The notes: a model not told the origin generated them from the sequence alone. Positions 8,987-17,338 are shown, numbered from the stretch's first letter. The stretch: DNA of 64,000 bases from Paenibacillus sp. SZ31 (GCF_012912005.1 NZ_JABBEA010000001.1:372001-436000); one strand, 5' to 3'. Translations and numbers: made by a program.

Positions 8987-9538
8987 TTAGTTTGCGACAA
9001 GCTCTTTAATCTTACGTTCCAACTCTTTTTCGGGTAAAATGCCCAGGATAATCTCCTGTATAACACCTCTGGAGTCAATCAGAACATTCGTCGGAAAAGC
9101 CACTCCATTGTATTGAGCATATACCGTCCCCTTCTCGTCCAAGGGAATAGGGAACGTCAGTTGGTACTCATCCACAAAAGCTTTCGCATCCTTGAGTTTA
9201 TCGTAGGATGTTACATTAACACCATACAGATCAAGCTTATCCTTGTATTTCGCAGCCATTCTATTCAATTCCGGAGCTTCCTGCTTACATGGCTCACACC
9301 AGGATGCCCAGAAACTGACGAACGTGGCCTTATCTTTGGCGCCACCGACACTGTACGTCTTCCCATCCATTGCTGTTAGAGAAAAAGCAGGAGCCAGAAG
9401 ACCCGCACGAGGTCCCATCTCTGTAGGGATGGGTTCATCCTGCTTAAATACTGCGGAAATCCCATCCTCTGTATTACGGGCCATTGTAATACTAACAAGC
9501 AATATAACACCGAGGAGTATGTATTTGTTTCGTTTCAT
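8987..9538 (-). CDS. membrane-anchored TlpA/ResA-like thiol-disulfide oxidoreductase
   Basis: 183 residues. An uncleaved signal anchor (residues about 5-20, KYILLGVILLVSITMA) precedes an extracytoplasmic thioredoxin fold with the WASWCEPCK redox motif (about residue 78) and the cis-proline VAFPTNVLID. The AhpC/TSA-like entry LLAPAFSLTAMDGKTYS is typical of the ResA/TlpA/StoA group, which reduce apocytochrome c or support spore and envelope disulfide handling. No cytochrome maturation gene is adjacent, so the partner is unknown. A TTTACT/TATAAA promoter pair can be seen on the minus strand just upstream. Confidence 0.85.
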   Translation of the reverse strand: MKRNKYILLGVILLVSITMARNTEDGISAVFKQDEPIPTEMGPRAGLLAPAFSLTAMDGKTYSVGGAKDKATFVSFWASWCEPCKQEAPELNRMAAKYKDKLDLYGVNVTSYDKLKDAKAFVDEYQLTFPIPLDEKGTVYAQYNGVAFPTNVLIDSRGVIQEIILGILPEKELERKIKELVAN

Positions 9539-9638
9539 AACCCGCCACCCTTTTATATAATTAGCATATTGGAAGTAAACCGTAATTTCTGTAAATGCTA
9601 AATGTTCTCTTTAATATTGTACCCTTTTCCTTTAAAAT

Positions 9639-9667
9639 TTTACAATCCGGATCACACAAAATAAAAT
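9639..9667 (+). promoter_or_regulatory. sigma-A type promoter of the JAMM gene
   Basis: TTTACA (9639-9644), a 17-bp spacer, then TAAAAT (9662-9667). The predicted start near 9674 puts a hairpin (CTCCTGC-CTGA-GCAGGAG, about 9675-9694) at the very 5' end of the transcript. Confidence 0.55.
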
Positions 9668-9718
9668 GAAAAAGGACTCCTGCCTGAGCAGGAGCCAAAG
9701 AGAGAGGGGTGAATACAA

Positions 9719-10210
9719 ATGGCAGCACTTCACGGGCAGCAAAACGTCTTTTACATCCCTTCTTCCGTAGAACAAGAGATGTCAAAGCACATGTTCCTTT
9801 CGCTGCCGCAAGAAGCCTGCGGGGTTATGCTGGGTGAAACCGCAGCGGGCGGCATACGAATCAGTCGGTTTCAGCCCATTCGTAACGTAGCACCTGACCC
9901 GCTGCACCATTTTGCACTGGACGATGCCGAATGGATCCGATGTGTATTCTCGGAACCTAGACTGATCGGCATCTTCCATTCTCATCCGCATACAAAGCCT
10001 GTTCCTTCCTTAGAGGACATGCAAGCTCTTCCGGCCTTCGCCGGTTTGCTCCAGATGTACCTCATAGGCTCACCTGACCTTACACCCGGATTACAATCTC
10101 ACATGCAACTGAACGGTTATCAGATTGAATCCTCGAAGATACAACACGACCAGTCATACCACGTTGTCCCTTCGTACAATCTGCTTCCCGTTCCATTATG
10201 CGTGACTTAA
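9719..10210 (+). CDS. JAMM/Mov34 (M67-like) metalloprotease-fold protein
   Basis: A 163-residue protein with the zinc metalloprotease signature HSHPHTKPVPSLED (about residues 85-98: H-x-H-x7-S-x2-D), and an upstream Glu in GVMLGE. Bacterial members of this fold usually cleave the C-terminal extension of ThiS/MoaD-like sulfur carriers (the Mec+ type) or are linked to E1-like proteins. No ubiquitin-like or E1-like gene is adjacent, so the substrate cannot be named. The start is ATG 9719 after GAGAGGGGTG. The 3' end overlaps the convergent exonuclease gene by 15 bp. Confidence 0.78.
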   Translation: MAALHGQQNVFYIPSSVEQEMSKHMFLSLPQEACGVMLGETAAGGIRISRFQPIRNVAPDPLHHFALDDAEWIRCVFSEPRLIGIFHSHPHTKPVPSLEDMQALPAFAGLLQMYLIGSPDLTPGLQSHMQLNGYQIESSKIQHDQSYHVVPSYNLLPVPLCVT

Positions 10211-10933
10211 GTGGGTATACAGATCACCCAAAGTCTCCACATTTTTACGAGTCATGTCCTCCAGATAGCAGGACCATAACTGTGCAGTCATTTTCGAATC
10301 TTCCAGCGCATGATGACGTCCATAGATCGGAATACCTCTGGATTCCAGCAATTCATCCAGTCCATACCCCGGCCGGCTTGGTTCAAGCCAGCGGGCCAAC
10401 ATCATCGTATCGATTAAACGATGCGTCAGCCTTACCTTTGAAGTCCGCCACAGAGCTGCATTCAGAAAGGCTCGGTCATGCGCACTTGCGTGTGCAATTA
10501 GAACATTTCCGCCTACAAAAGACATGAAATCATGCAGTCCCTCCAGCAAAGTTGGTGCGTCCAGCGTCATCTGCTGTGTGATGCCTGTCAGTTCAGTAAT
10601 ATGTTCCGGAACCGCAGTCTTGGATTGAACCACCGTATAGAACTGCTCTCCTTCCAGCACTACACCACCATGTATACGGACTGCACCAAATGAGATGATC
10701 TCATCCCCATGCTGGGGAGAAAAACCCGTCGTTTCCAGATCAAATACAACCGCGTCCAGCTCATTTAGAGGCGTATGCAGTACTTCAGGTCTGCGCTGTT
10801 CTCTCATCATAGAGCGGATAAACGCCATGTGTTGCGCCGTAGGGGCTCCCATGATGGAAGCGATGGCGGAAGGAACCCCTCCCTGACGCAGCGAATTCCA
10901 GAATCCTGTATTGCCCCTTGCCGGCTCTCTCAT
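10196..10933 (-). CDS. DEDDh 3'-5' exonuclease (DnaQ/PolC-epsilon-like)
   Basis: 245 residues. The Exo I motif is FDLETTGF (Asp65, Glu67), Exo II covers LIAHASAHDRAFLNA, and Exo III has the ending HHALEDSKMTAQLW (catalytic His and Asp), so all four acidic residues and the histidine are present. The first 50 residues are an N-terminal extension without a recognised domain. It is the last gene of an operon with the ammonium transporter and the DUF294 protein: its ATG overlaps the DUF294 stop by 4 bp (ATGA) and has AGGAG upstream. A link between the nuclease and nitrogen metabolism is not established. Confidence 0.85.
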   Translation of the reverse strand: MREPARGNTGFWNSLRQGGVPSAIASIMGAPTAQHMAFIRSMMREQRRPEVLHTPLNELDAVVFDLETTGFSPQHGDEIISFGAVRIHGGVVLEGEQFYTVVQSKTAVPEHITELTGITQQMTLDAPTLLEGLHDFMSFVGGNVLIAHASAHDRAFLNAALWRTSKVRLTHRLIDTMMLARWLEPSRPGYGLDELLESRGIPIYGRHHALEDSKMTAQLWSCYLEDMTRKNVETLGDLYTHLSHA

Positions 10934-12018
10934 GGACGTCTCCTTTCTGCAAAACGTAACTGTCTTTGCAAAGCACGATGCACTCGTCGTACCAACCCGA
11001 GCGTATCCCTGAGCTCATAATGAATCTGTTTTTGTTTCATCTGCTTCTCATCCAGGAACCCACTGCTATGTTGCAAGTCCCGTTGGATGACCACTGGTGT
11101 ACTTCTCCGAAACTTCAGAGCAGCTATGAACGCCCGCTGGCATGCATCCAGTAATGTAAACGGAACCGCTTCAAGTGTTGTCAGTCTCTCCATTCTTTTT
11201 AACGTAGACGACTCCTTGATCCCATGTTGCAAAGCCAAATAACGGGCACTGTTCACCAGCGGAATATACAAACCATACTTAACATCAAATCCGCCTGCAT
11301 GTTCACCAAATCGCTCTGTGACCACACGACCAAGTACATTTAATGTCGCTTTATGTTTAACTGTATTGCGAAGAACTGCATCCGAAAGTTCAGGAATCAG
11401 TCTAAACTGTTCATAAAAACTGGTTATCCATTCCTCTGCCAGACTTTGCTCCCCTGCTACAAAACGCATGTCTGAAGCAATGATCAGATTACGAACGGGC
11501 TCCCAATTCAAATCCGAGCTCCAATCTGCTAATTGTTGTTTCCATGACGCCAGCGTTTTTCTCCATAGTGGCTCTGAACACATCACTTTGCCTTCGCATT
11601 TAGCGTAACCCAGCTCTTCCAACATATTTGACATTCGCTGTCCGAGCTGTGCAAAATATTCATCTTTACCTTCATGCGGAGTATCACTAATGATCATGCC
11701 ATTATCCTGATCACTCCATAACGTTGCTTCTTCCCTGCCCGAACTGCCAAATACGATAAAGGCATAGGGGACGGGAGGTTGGCCGAAGCCTTCCTCAACC
11801 ATCCCCTGAATGCATAACTCTACTGCTTTCCGTGCAATCCGGTCATGCAGTTCATTTACCGTTTGGTACCACTCGATCGGCGACAAGGAAGCGGACAACA
11901 ATTCCTGGAGCTCGTTCTGTAATATCACACGTGCCTGGCGCAGTTCTTGAGAAGACACCGCGCCATCGATTCCCTGATAAGACCAGAAATAGTTTGTATA
12001 CGAGATGGGTTCCATCAT
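10930..12018 (-). CDS. DUF294 nucleotidyltransferase-like protein (GlnD-related)
   Basis: 362 residues from ATG 12018, preferred because AAGGAGG is 6 bases upstream; an in-frame ATG at 12048 also has a weaker GAGGTG. The putative nucleotidyltransferase core (FGSSGREE, about residues 90-97, then SDQDNG) matches the G-S/G ... D-x-D pattern of the polymerase-beta fold as in GlnD. The C-terminal half is the all-helical DUF294 C-domain. In related proteins these domains often follow CBS repeats; none are present here. It sits directly after the ammonium transporter, where other firmicutes carry glnK (PII), so a role in nitrogen signalling is an inference worth testing. Confidence 0.8.
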   Translation of the reverse strand: MMEPISYTNYFWSYQGIDGAVSSQELRQARVILQNELQELLSASLSPIEWYQTVNELHDRIARKAVELCIQGMVEEGFGQPPVPYAFIVFGSSGREEATLWSDQDNGMIISDTPHEGKDEYFAQLGQRMSNMLEELGYAKCEGKVMCSEPLWRKTLASWKQQLADWSSDLNWEPVRNLIIASDMRFVAGEQSLAEEWITSFYEQFRLIPELSDAVLRNTVKHKATLNVLGRVVTERFGEHAGGFDVKYGLYIPLVNSARYLALQHGIKESSTLKRMERLTTLEAVPFTLLDACQRAFIAALKFRRSTPVVIQRDLQHSSGFLDEKQMKQKQIHYELRDTLGLVRRVHRALQRQLRFAERRRP

Positions 12019-12056
12019 GTCCAGCCTCCTTGAAGCATGTTTCAGCATTATTCACC

Positions 12057-13457
12057 TCAGGAGCTGAACGTACCACCATTGGATTTAGAATCTACATTTT
12101 TCATTTGTTCAGGGTATCCGTAAGTACCGTGCTCACTGATATCCAGACCCATTGTTTCTTCTTCTTCAGTAACACGGATGCCCATGATCGCTTTCATTCC
12201 GCCCAGGATAATGAAGGACATTACCAGTACGAAGGCAAAAGCACCTGCCAGACCGAGAAGCTGTACGCCCAATTGGTGGAATCCACCGCCATAGAACAGA
12301 CCCGCTTGACCTACACCCGCATGCTCAGCAAGTTCTGGTGTAGCGAACAAACCTGTGGAGATTGCTCCCCACATACCAGCAACACCGTGTACGGAGAAAG
12401 CGTAGATTGGATCGTCAATTCCTTTACGATCGAAGTACTGTGCTGTGAAGAATGTGATAACCCCAGCCAAAGCACCGATAACCAAAGCTGCCCAAGGCTC
12501 AACGAAGGCACAAGCACCTGTAATTGCAACGAGTGCCGCAAGCACACCGTTCAACATGCTAGGAATATCGGACTTGCCAAGAACTGCCCAAGAGATCAAC
12601 AGTGCAGCAACACCACCAGCTGCAGCAGCTACGTTAGTAGTCAATGCAACATAACCAAAGAATCCATCGTCCAAAGCAGTTAACGTACTACCTGGGTTAA
12701 ATCCGAACCAACCGATCCAGAGGATAATTACCCCGAGTACGGAATACACTTGGTTGTGACCTGGAATGATGTTAGGTTTGCCGTCTTTGTTGTATTTACC
12801 GATACGTGGTTTCAACAAGATGGTCGCTACCAATGCTGCAGTCGCACCAGTCAAGTGAACAACCGTCGATCCTGCAAAGTCTTGCATACCCAGCTCAGCC
12901 AACCAGCCACCGCCCCATACCCAGTGAGCAACAACCGGATACATGATAATGGTATACAGTGTACCGAATACAATATATACGCTCATTTTTGCACGTTCAG
13001 CCATACCACCGCAGGCAATGGCCAGAGATACCGCCGCAAAAGCGAGGTGGAATACGAATTTAACAGTCAATGGAACATCGGAGAAAGCCAGTGATTCGAA
13101 GGAAGCAGCCATTTTGTCACCGCTCAGGAAGAACCCTGTTGTTCCAAAGAAGCTGTTACCATTACCGAAACCAAGACCGAAGCCCAAAGCCCAGAAAGCA
13201 ATAACTGAAATTCCCAATGTCAGGATAGTCTTACCCGCAATGTGTCCTGCATTCTTCATTCGTGTTGAACCCGCTTCAAGTAAAGCAAATCCCCCTTGCA
13301 TCAAGAACACGAGTACAACAGCCAGAAACGTAAAGGCTGAGTTCAAACCACTTTGAAGTTCAATGTTAGTTGGCCCCTCCGCAGCTGCGAATGCACTGAC
13401 CGGAAAAGCGAATAAAGTAAGCATTACTAACACGGAAACTAACCATTTCTTTCTCAT
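12057..13457 (-). CDS. amtB: ammonium transporter (Amt/NrgA family)
   Basis: 466 residues from ATG 13457 (AGAGGGAG upstream; an in-frame GTG lies at 13466). It has an N-terminal signal sequence (WLVSVLVMLTLFAFPVSAFA) and eleven predicted transmembrane helices. Family motifs include FLMQGGFALLEAGSTR, DFAGSTVVHLTGA and HGVAGMWGAISTG, with the twin pore histidines in these stretches. It conducts ammonium/ammonia across the membrane. The short C-terminal tail is cytoplasmic and carries the usual EHGTYGYPE. It is first in an operon: its stop overlaps the RBS region of the next gene. A promoter (13514-13543) and a GlnR/TnrA box (13476-13492) lie upstream. Confidence 0.93.
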   Translation of the reverse strand: MRKKWLVSVLVMLTLFAFPVSAFAAAEGPTNIELQSGLNSAFTFLAVVLVFLMQGGFALLEAGSTRMKNAGHIAGKTILTLGISVIAFWALGFGLGFGNGNSFFGTTGFFLSGDKMAASFESLAFSDVPLTVKFVFHLAFAAVSLAIACGGMAERAKMSVYIVFGTLYTIIMYPVVAHWVWGGGWLAELGMQDFAGSTVVHLTGATAALVATILLKPRIGKYNKDGKPNIIPGHNQVYSVLGVIILWIGWFGFNPGSTLTALDDGFFGYVALTTNVAAAAGGVAALLISWAVLGKSDIPSMLNGVLAALVAITGACAFVEPWAALVIGALAGVITFFTAQYFDRKGIDDPIYAFSVHGVAGMWGAISTGLFATPELAEHAGVGQAGLFYGGGFHQLGVQLLGLAGAFAFVLVMSFIILGGMKAIMGIRVTEEEETMGLDISEHGTYGYPEQMKNVDSKSNGGTFSS

Positions 13458-13475
13458 ATACCCCACTCCCTCTTA

Positions 13476-13492
13476 TGTTAAGTTTCTTCACA
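13476..13492. promoter_or_regulatory. GlnR/TnrA box in the amtB leader
   Basis: TGTTA-AGTTTCT-TCACA is an exact match to TGTNA-N7-TNACA. It lies about 15-31 nt downstream of the predicted transcription start, a position expected to repress. The regulator itself is not encoded in the window. Confidence 0.65.
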
Positions 13493-13513
13493 TATCGTGA
13501 AACTCTTAATGTC

Positions 13514-13543
13514 ATTATAAGCAGAAGAGAGGAAAGTTGACAA
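13514..13543 (-). promoter_or_regulatory. amtB operon promoter
   Basis: On the minus strand, TTGTCA (complement of 13538-13543), an 18-bp spacer and a perfect TATAAT (complement of 13514-13519). The start site is expected near 13507. Confidence 0.65.
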
Positions 13544-13678
13544 GAGTATTTTCATCAAAATTGAAAATTATTTCTGGGAATAAAGTCATACGTCTTTTTC
13601 TTGCACTTAAGTACATAATCACATTCTATGAGTACATAGATATAGAAATGAAGAATGCTGATTACCAAAGCATAACGT

Positions 13679-13708
13679 TTGACTGTACGGTTAAAGATCA
13701 TGTATCAT
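13679..13708 (+). promoter_or_regulatory. promoter of the MerR-family gene
   Basis: TTGACT (13679-13684), an 18-bp spacer and TATCAT (13703-13708). The slightly long spacer would suit MerR-type autoregulation, but no clear dyad is visible between the boxes. Confidence 0.5.
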
Positions 13709-13810
13709 ACTTATTAGTAAGAAAAATTGGGCGTAGTATATAAAATTCGCAAGCGGAAACTACAATTCCCTACATTTGAACTTGCAAGCGAGGTGAATAT
13801 CATTGGGGAT

Positions 13811-14239
13811 ATGAAACTTTTTCGGATTGGCGAACTGGCCAAGACCGCTGGTGTTAGTGAACGGACGATTGATTATTACACGAAACTTGGACTGATCGCT
13901 CCCGAAGAACGTACACAAAAAAATTATCGTCTCTATAGTAATGAAACTTTAACCAGGCTTGAACGTATTGTACAGATGAAACAAGAGAAGTATAGTCTCG
14001 ACGAGATTAAGCAATCTCTTGAAAAGTGGCGTCTGGTTAGCACGGAAGAACAAGTTGCCAGCAAATTGACAACATTGGAGCTTCACGTGCAACAACTTGA
14101 GCGAGAGGTTAATGAACTCAAACCGCTACTTGGGGAGATGAAACCTGTACAAGCACGCAAGATGATGGCAGGACTACTTACCAAAAGTGCCGGTACAATG
14201 GAGGCACTGAAAATCTTGCTTGAGAACACCATGATGTAG
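13811..14239 (+). CDS. MerR family transcriptional regulator
   Basis: 142 residues starting MKLFRIGELAK, the canonical MerR beginning. The winged helix is AKTAGVSERTIDYYTKLGLI (about 9-28), followed by the YRLYSNETLTRLERI wing and a coiled-coil dimerisation helix (about 70-112). There are no effector-binding cysteines and no large ligand domain, so the signal is unknown. It is not GlnR, whose N-terminus differs. The start is uncertain: an in-frame GTG at 13793 would add six residues, and GAGGTG sits 15 bases before the ATG. It precedes the membrane metalloprotease gene by 28 bp and is probably co-transcribed with it. Confidence 0.8.
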   Translation: MKLFRIGELAKTAGVSERTIDYYTKLGLIAPEERTQKNYRLYSNETLTRLERIVQMKQEKYSLDEIKQSLEKWRLVSTEEQVASKLTTLELHVQQLEREVNELKPLLGEMKPVQARKMMAGLLTKSAGTMEALKILLENTMM

Positions 14240-14267
14240 CTTATTATTAGAAAGCGGAGGAATGAAT

Positions 14268-14948
14268 ATGAGTTTTAATAACGGTATGTTCGTATTGATC
14301 ATTATCGCCTTTTTGCTCTCTTTATGGGCGCAATTTCGCGTAAAAGGTACTTTTAGACGTTGGTCAGAGGTACCAAACCAGAATGGAATCACCGGTTACG
14401 ATGCCGCTCGCCAAATGCTCGACGCTAACGGCCTGCATGATGTTCCAATTGAGCCTGTACGCGGAACACTCTCTGATCACTATGATCCGATCAATCGAGT
14501 TGTACGCTTATCGGAACCAGTATATTATGAAAACTCAATCTCAGCTGTTTCGGTAGCGTGTCACGAAGTTGGCCACGCCATTCAGCATAAAGAAAGTTAT
14601 CCGATGCTGGCACTGCGTCACCGGATCTTCCCAATTGTAAACTTTGCATCCGGATTAGCTCCGTTCCTGTTGATTGCAGGATTCATCTTCAATGCTATGA
14701 ACCTTGTAGGTATCGGTATCATCTTCTTCTCCGTAACCGTTGCGTTCCAACTTATCACATTGCCGGTTGAGTTCAACGCCAGCAATCGCGCAAGAGAGAT
14801 TATGGTATCTGAAGGTTATATTCGCAATGAAGAAGAAAAAGGTGTTGCTAAAGTTCTGAATGCCGCGGCTTTGACTTACGTTGCTGCAGCGCTGATCTCA
14901 CTGCTTGAATTGATTCGTTACATCGGAATCTTCAACAGCCGCGATTAA
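14268..14948 (+). CDS. membrane zinc metallopeptidase (YugP-like)
   Basis: 226 residues from ATG 14268, which has GGAGG seven bases upstream; the ATG at 14262 is too close to the RBS. It has an N-terminal transmembrane helix, then a zinc site in CHEVGHAIQH (HExxH), and two or three further hydrophobic helices (FASGLAPFLLIAGFIF, IIFFSVTVAFQLITLPVEF, and one near the C-terminus). This is the YugP/DUF neutral zinc metallopeptidase family, integral to the cytoplasmic membrane. Its substrates are not known. Probably in an operon with the MerR gene. Confidence 0.85.
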   Translation: MSFNNGMFVLIIIAFLLSLWAQFRVKGTFRRWSEVPNQNGITGYDAARQMLDANGLHDVPIEPVRGTLSDHYDPINRVVRLSEPVYYENSISAVSVACHEVGHAIQHKESYPMLALRHRIFPIVNFASGLAPFLLIAGFIFNAMNLVGIGIIFFSVTVAFQLITLPVEFNASNRAREIMVSEGYIRNEEEKGVAKVLNAAALTYVAAALISLLELIRYIGIFNSRD

Positions 14949-14976
14949 TTGGATACTTAATACAACAAAAACAAAA

Positions 14977-15014
14977 AACAATACCCCACCGTTAATCGGA
15001 TGGGGTATTGTTTT
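14977..15014. terminator. bidirectional terminator
   Basis: CAATACCCCA (14979-14988) pairs perfectly with TGGGGTATTG (15001-15010), followed by TTTTG on the plus strand and, read on the minus strand, by TTTTTTGTTTTTG. It serves the metallopeptidase gene and the convergent LysR gene, whose last codons overlap it. Confidence 0.85.
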
Positions 15015-15903
15015 GTTGTAAACCGAAATAATCAAGCAAGAATGAACGAAAGGACTGAGCAACCAGCGGCAGTTTATCATGCGCACGATGAATTAACCCT
15101 ATAGTTCGCGTTACTTTTGGATGAGAGATGGCCACATGTGCCGGCTGCAACGGGTTCGTCTGGAACAACGCCATCTCAGGCAACAGACTGACCCCCATAC
15201 CCGCAGCGACTAATCCACGGATGGTATCCGTCTCTTCACCTTCAAATGCGATCTTGGGTGTAAAACCAGCTTCCAGACAGGCATGCCACACAATAGGACG
15301 AAGAGAGTAACCTTTACTGAATAATACGAACTTATCATCCTTGAGCTGTTCGAGCGCAATCGTCTCCTCACCAGCTAACGGATGATTCGGAGGCAGGATG
15401 GCATGTAACTCTTCCGTGAGTACAATATCGCCATCCACTTGATCATGCTTCTCCGGAAATGGAGAAATGAATGCCAAGTCTACTTCTCCCGATAACACAT
15501 CACGAATGAGTGTAGGAAACATCCCCTGCTTGAATCTGAATTTCACGTTAGGGTAGCGCTGGCGGAAAGCAGCAACAACGGAAGGAATGAGATGAATCCC
15601 CAAACTATGCGGAAACCCGATTCGAATCTCCCCATGTTCCGGGTCCAGAAACTCATGAACTTCCCCGACTGCCTTATCCAGATCTTTCAATATGCCTTCA
15701 ATTCGTTTGCAAAAGAGCTGTCCTACTGCAGTCAACTGCAGGTTTCGCCCCTTTTGCATAAAAAGGTCCACGCCCAGCTCTTCTTCCAGCTGATGAATCT
15801 GACGACTCACCGCCGACTGCGCCACATGCAACTCTTCAGCAGCTTGTGTTACATGTTCCTTCTGTGCCACTTTCAAAAAGTAATGCAACTGTCTTAATTC
15901 CAC
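14992..15903 (-). CDS. LysR family transcriptional regulator (GltC-like)
   Basis: 303 residues. The N-terminal winged helix (MELRQLHYFLKVAQ ... AAEELHVAQSAVSRQIHQLE, about 1-60) closely resembles the GltC/CitR subgroup. A periplasmic-binding-protein-like effector domain follows (about 90-290; LHAILPPNHPLAGEE, GLVAAGMGVSLLPEM). No divergent metabolic gene is next to it: the upstream neighbour is the rhomboid gene, in the same orientation and 70 bp away. Its regulon is therefore not apparent from context. The C-terminal coding end lies within the terminator hairpin. Confidence 0.85.
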   Translation of the reverse strand: MELRQLHYFLKVAQKEHVTQAAEELHVAQSAVSRQIHQLEEELGVDLFMQKGRNLQLTAVGQLFCKRIEGILKDLDKAVGEVHEFLDPEHGEIRIGFPHSLGIHLIPSVVAAFRQRYPNVKFRFKQGMFPTLIRDVLSGEVDLAFISPFPEKHDQVDGDIVLTEELHAILPPNHPLAGEETIALEQLKDDKFVLFSKGYSLRPIVWHACLEAGFTPKIAFEGEETDTIRGLVAAGMGVSLLPEMALFQTNPLQPAHVAISHPKVTRTIGLIHRAHDKLPLVAQSFRSFLLDYFGLQQNNTPSD

Positions 15904-15972
15904 TCGCCTGATCGCTCCAATCTGTTATACCCTACTTATCCTTGATTGCATTCCATCTTGAGAACGTTCTGA

Positions 15973-16599
15973 CTACCGCTTTAAGCTGCGGGGTTTCCAC
16001 AATCTGATCAACAGTCCATAAATAAAGAATCCACCCAGCAATCCGCCGAGATGAGCCATCCAGTTGATGCCCGACATGGCGAAGGAGAATATAATTCCGA
16101 ACACAAGCAAGGTGTACATCGTTTTGCGCGAAGCCTCATCCATCATGGTGCGCTGGAACAGCGCTACATACAGGAATGCACCATAGACGGCATAGATCGC
16201 TCCTGAAGCACCCACCGAGATAGTAATACTGCCAACTGAGTTGTACCATGCAACAGCAAGAATATTACCCAACACACCACCACCCAGGTACAACACACCA
16301 TACCTTACCGATCCGAGTAACCGTTCCATCGGTGGTGCAAATACAATTAACGCAAAGCTGTTGAACAATAAATGACTGAAGCCTGCGTGCAGGAAGATGG
16401 ATGTAATGTAGCGCCACCACTCCGAAGCGAACAGTTCATAATTCGTAAGCGCCCCGAATTTCAGCAACACCATATTGTTCGTTGAACCACCATTTACCGT
16501 TAACACGATAAACATCACTACATTGGCAATTAAAAAAATCGACGTCAAAGGGAAATACTTCAAATAACCTTTCCAGTTCTCATAGCGAATAAATATCAT
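15973..16599 (-). CDS. rhomboid family intramembrane serine protease
   Basis: 208 residues with six hydrophobic helices. The catalytic serine is in VGASGAIYAVYG (about residue 120), and the histidine partner is in MAHLGGLLGGFFIYG (about 180). The second-helix HLLFNSFALIVF motif (H-x-x-x-N) completes the active site region. It cleaves transmembrane segments inside the lipid bilayer. No additional cytosolic or TPR domain is present, unlike B. subtilis GluP. The start ATG at 16599 precedes IFIRYENWKGYL, an amphipathic lead-in. Confidence 0.87.
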   Translation of the reverse strand: MIFIRYENWKGYLKYFPLTSIFLIANVVMFIVLTVNGGSTNNMVLLKFGALTNYELFASEWWRYITSIFLHAGFSHLLFNSFALIVFAPPMERLLGSVRYGVLYLGGGVLGNILAVAWYNSVGSITISVGASGAIYAVYGAFLYVALFQRTMMDEASRKTMYTLLVFGIIFSFAMSGINWMAHLGGLLGGFFIYGLLIRLWKPRSLKR

Positions 16600-16673
16600 A
16601 AATTTCTTCTTTCACTCCACCCTGTTCAGATCGGACTTACATCTCTGATCCATCGTAATGGTACATGCCCGAA

Positions 16674-16704
16674 TTGGACAATGCCTTTCATAAAAGATTA
16701 TAAT
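16674..16704 (+). promoter_or_regulatory. probable tpx promoter
   Basis: TTGGAC (16674-16679) and a perfect TATAAT (16699-16704), separated by 19 bp, which is longer than optimal. The tpx RBS starts about 25 bp downstream. Confidence 0.45.
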
Positions 16705-16747
16705 GGATTTTGGCACGGATCACCAATTTATAAGGAGGAACATTATT

Positions 16748-17266
16748 ATGACACAAGAACGTACAGGCGCAGCCACATTTAAAGGCAACCCTATTACATT
16801 GATCGGACCCGAATTGAAAGCGGGCGATCAAGCACCCGATTTCACACTGAGCAAGAACCTGGTTGAAGATGCATCCCTGAAAGACTTCGCAGGCAAAATC
16901 AAATTGATCAGCGTTGTTCCTTCCCTGGATACTGGCGTATGCGATGCGCAAACTCGTCGTTTCAATGTTGAAGCTGGAGAACTCGGAGACAATGTTGTTG
17001 TCTTGACAGTAAGCGTTGACCTTCCGTTCGCTCAAGCCCGTTGGTGCGGAGCAGCTGGCGTTGACCGCGTAGTAACATTGTCAGACTACAAAACACGTTC
17101 TTTCGGTGAAGACTACGGCGTTCTGATCAAAGAATTCCAGTTGGACATGCGCTCCATTTTTGTGGTGGATGCTGAAGACCGGATTACATATGTGGAGTAT
17201 TTGCCTGAAATGACAGACTCCCCTAACTTCGAGCAAGCGATTGCTGCTGTAAAAGCTTTGCTGTAG
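16748..17266 (+). CDS. tpx: thiol peroxidase, atypical 2-Cys peroxiredoxin
   Basis: 172 residues from ATG 16748, which follows AAGGAGG; an in-frame upstream ATG at 16703 falls within the promoter -10. The peroxidatic cysteine is in [12 protein letters not shown] and the resolving cysteine in ARWCGAAG, about 35 residues later, the Tpx arrangement. It reduces hydrogen peroxide and alkyl hydroperoxides in the cytoplasm with thioredoxin as donor. Monocistronic, with a terminator at 17288-17323. Confidence 0.93.
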   Translation: MTQERTGAATFKGNPITLIGPELKAGDQAPDFTLSKNLVEDASLKDFAGKIKLISVVPSLDTGVCDAQTRRFNVEAGELGDNVVVLTVSVDLPFAQARWCGAAGVDRVVTLSDYKTRSFGEDYGVLIKEFQLDMRSIFVVDAEDRITYVEYLPEMTDSPNFEQAIAAVKALL

Positions 17267-17287
17267 AAGTTATCATACGTTCAGAAC

Positions 17288-17323
17288 AAAAGCGAGGAAG
17301 GTTAACCTTCTCTCGCTTTTTGT
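17288..17323 (+). terminator. tpx terminator
   Basis: AAAAGCGAG-GAAGG, a TTAA loop, CCTTC-T-CTCGCTTTTT: an 11-bp stem with one bulge, followed by a T-tract. Confidence 0.82.
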
Positions 17324-17338
17324 TATTCATCATCTATT

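Noticed and set aside
13793..13810. GTG 13793 as start of the MerR gene
   Set aside because: The RBS for this codon is weak and the ATG gives the canonical MerR N-terminus; left as an uncertainty rather than a separate call.
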